Shown: one piece after another, positions 62,657-64,000 of the stretch | How the letters are laid out: each line of letters starts with the position of its first letter | Position numbering within the stretch: position 1 is the stretch's first letter | Assembly (NCBI GenBank): GCA_963727575.1 | Contig: CAVSIA010000048.1 | Span: 62,001-126,000 of the forward strand | Length of the DNA stretch: 64,000 nucleotides | DNA from: JAHQVI01 sp963727575 | GTDB lineage: Bacteria; Pseudomonadota; Alphaproteobacteria; Rhizobiales; Rhodomicrobiaceae | Direction of reading: 5' to 3' | Translations under genes and position numbers: made by a program | Notes under the pieces: model-generated | Told to the model about the DNA's origin: nothing | The model's input: the letters and a program-made list of their open reading frames with translations, nothing else | Databases searched by the model: none

Positions 62657-62684
62657 CTGGTTCCCGCCTACGATGGAATGACGA
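62657..62684. repeat. Second intergenic repeat fragment (TTCCCGCC...GGAATGACGA type)
   Basis: CTGGTTCCCGCCTACGATGG followed by AATGACGA resembles a degenerate copy of the widespread proteobacterial repeat CTGGATTCCCGCC...GGGAATGACG. It follows the previous element by 46 bases, suggesting that this gap collects small mobile repeats. Confidence 0.4.
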
Positions 62685-62833
62685 GCGCGTGTTATTTTGA
62701 CCGGAATCGGCCTTTGGGATCTCGAAGCGCAAGACGCCGTATGTCTGGCTTGGATGGGCAGGCTCTTGCACGTCGGCTGCGGCCCCTTATCTTGAGCCCG
62801 CAGCCGTGGCATCGTCCCTGATCGGAGAGCCGG

Positions 62834-64000
62834 TCAGGCCGCGATCTTGTCCTGATCCTGCATGGCCTGCCAGCGCGGGTCACTCAGCTTTTCCTCGCTG
62901 ATCGCGGTCTCGAATTCGAGCCCGCAGCCATTGCGGTCGGTCCAGGCGACCTTCGCCCTCACGCTCTCGAAGCCGAGATCCGCGGTCACCGCATCGCCGA
63001 CGCGCACGCCGGATACGTCAGACACCTTCATTCCGGTCCGGCTGACGTCGACGGCGTTCGCTTCGATGCGCGTGCCTTGCCTGGTGACGATGACGAGCCG
63101 CTTGACGGGATGGCGGGAACTGGTCCGTCTTTCCCGCAGGTCGGCGGAGATCTCCTCCATGAACGACTGGAATGCCCCGGAAATCGCTTCGGAGATCGTC
63201 CTGAGCTGTTCGGATGAGGACGCAACGCGCTTCGCCTCGCTGCCGGTCTGCTCGGCGACCTGTGTGACGATGCGCGAGCTGTCCGCCGCCTGCTGGCTGC
63301 CGATTTCGCGAATTGCCGTTGCCGCCGCGCCGGTGGTCAGCTGCACCGTCTAGAATCTGCTGCGCGATCTCTTCCGTCGCCTTTGCGGTCTGCTCCGACA
63401 GCGCCTTGACCTCGGCGGCGACCACGGCGAAACCTCGACCGGCCTCACCTGCGCGCGCGGATTCGATGGTCGCGTTGAGCGCGAGCAGATTGGTCTGCTG
63501 CGCGATCGTGCGGATGAGGGTGATCACGGAGTTCGATCTTGGTCACCGCCTCGGTGAGCTTGGAGACTTCCTCATCGGTGGACTGCGCCTTCTGCGTCGT
63601 CTCGCCGACGATGGAACTGGTATGATGGGCCTGACCGGCGATCTCCCGGATCGAGGCGTTCAGCTCCTCGGTCGCCGCGGCCACCGCGTTGGCGCTGGAC
63701 GCCGCCTCGGCACAGGCCAAGGAGGATTTTTCGGCTTCCGAATTCGCCTGTCCCGACGCGCTGAGAAGGGAATGGGAGGCGTCGCGGAGCCCATCGGTTT
63801 CGGTCAGCAGGAATTGCAGATTGCGGGAAATGCTGTCCTTGAAGACGAGCAGAGCCTTGTCGAGCGCCGCCTGCCGCATGAGTTCCTTTTCGCGGGTTTC
63901 CTGAATGCTTGCGTTGAGACGTCCGCGCTCGATCGCGTGCTCACGGAACACCGCGACGGCACTCGCCATTTCGCCGATTTCGTCGCGGCGCGCCGTGTTG
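62834..64000 (-). CDS. Methyl-accepting chemotaxis protein with C-terminal PilZ domain (partial; two frame breaks)
   Basis: The gene enters from the right edge; its N-terminus is outside. Visible parts are the end of a HAMP-like region (residues near EIGEMASAVAVFREH), the long MCP coiled coil (AAATEELNASIREIAGQ), and the signalling tip IAQQTNLLALNATIESARAGEAGRGFAVVA, which binds CheW/CheA. The C-terminus is a PilZ domain with RRTSSRHPVKR (RxxxR) and DVSRTG (DxSxxG), so it should bind c-di-GMP. Frame changes near 63530 and 63353. No membrane helix is visible in the part present. Confidence 0.9.

Overview
The window is GC-rich DNA (roughly two thirds G+C by eye) from an alphaproteobacterium, most likely of the order Hyphomicrobiales. 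This rests on the FixJ-type and HWE-type two-component proteins, the codon usage, the tricarballylate genes and an intergenic repeat typical of that order (near 62.57 kb). I cannot name a genus. I found no tRNA, rRNA, CRISPR array, transposase or prophage gene.

Layout. (1) 1-1.0 kb: the end of a PAS sensor kinase gene with an internal stop, and a single-domain response regulator. (2) 1.0-16.1 kb, minus strand: one long operon for a group 1h (high-affinity, 'actinobacterial-type') [NiFe] hydrogenase. In transcription order it encodes hhyS, hhyL, two tandem HiPIP-like proteins, an endopeptidase, a small unknown protein, a TPR protein, two small membrane proteins, a NifU/Rieske protein, an NHL propeller, hypF, hypC, a sugar isomerase, hypD, hypE, hypA and hypB. 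It starts at a near-consensus sigma-54 promoter. A HoxA/HupR-type sigma-54 activator and a zinc-ribbon gene lie just upstream. (3) 18.5-20 kb: two single-domain globins. (4) 20.3-29.5 kb: an SDR-DoxX fusion, a DUF2269 protein, an ABC ATPase with a permease/M1-peptidase fusion, and an ADP-forming acyl-CoA synthetase. (5) 29.6-37.7 kb: one giant gene of about 2,700 codons and unknown function. (6) 38.2-44.5 kb: an EEP-family phosphatase/nuclease, then a five-gene module (coiled coil, OmpA-family membrane protein, Rab-like GTPase, histidine kinase, LuxR-type regulator). (7) 44.9-50.5 kb: a dipeptide-type ABC importer. (8) 50.6-52.2 kb: a thiolase-like protein and its DUF35 partner. (9) 52.2-55.5 kb: a GntR regulator and tcuAB. 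(10) 55.8-64 kb: c-di-GMP/NO signalling (hybrid kinase, GGDEF protein, H-NOX with a GGDEF-EAL partner, and an MCP carrying a PilZ domain).

How the genes work together. The hydrogenase would scavenge H2 in aerobic cells. The HiPIP-like, NifU/Rieske and small membrane proteins are plausible electron-transfer partners towards the respiratory chain. The Hyp proteins build the Ni-Fe(CN)2CO centre, and the sigma-54 activator switches the operon on. The right-hand block senses NO or redox state and sets c-di-GMP.

Caution. About 40 reading-frame breaks occur in otherwise well-conserved genes. Most are repaired by removing one base from a short run, so they look like sequence errors rather than gene decay. 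For these genes I give the full span of the repaired gene and the approximate position of each break.
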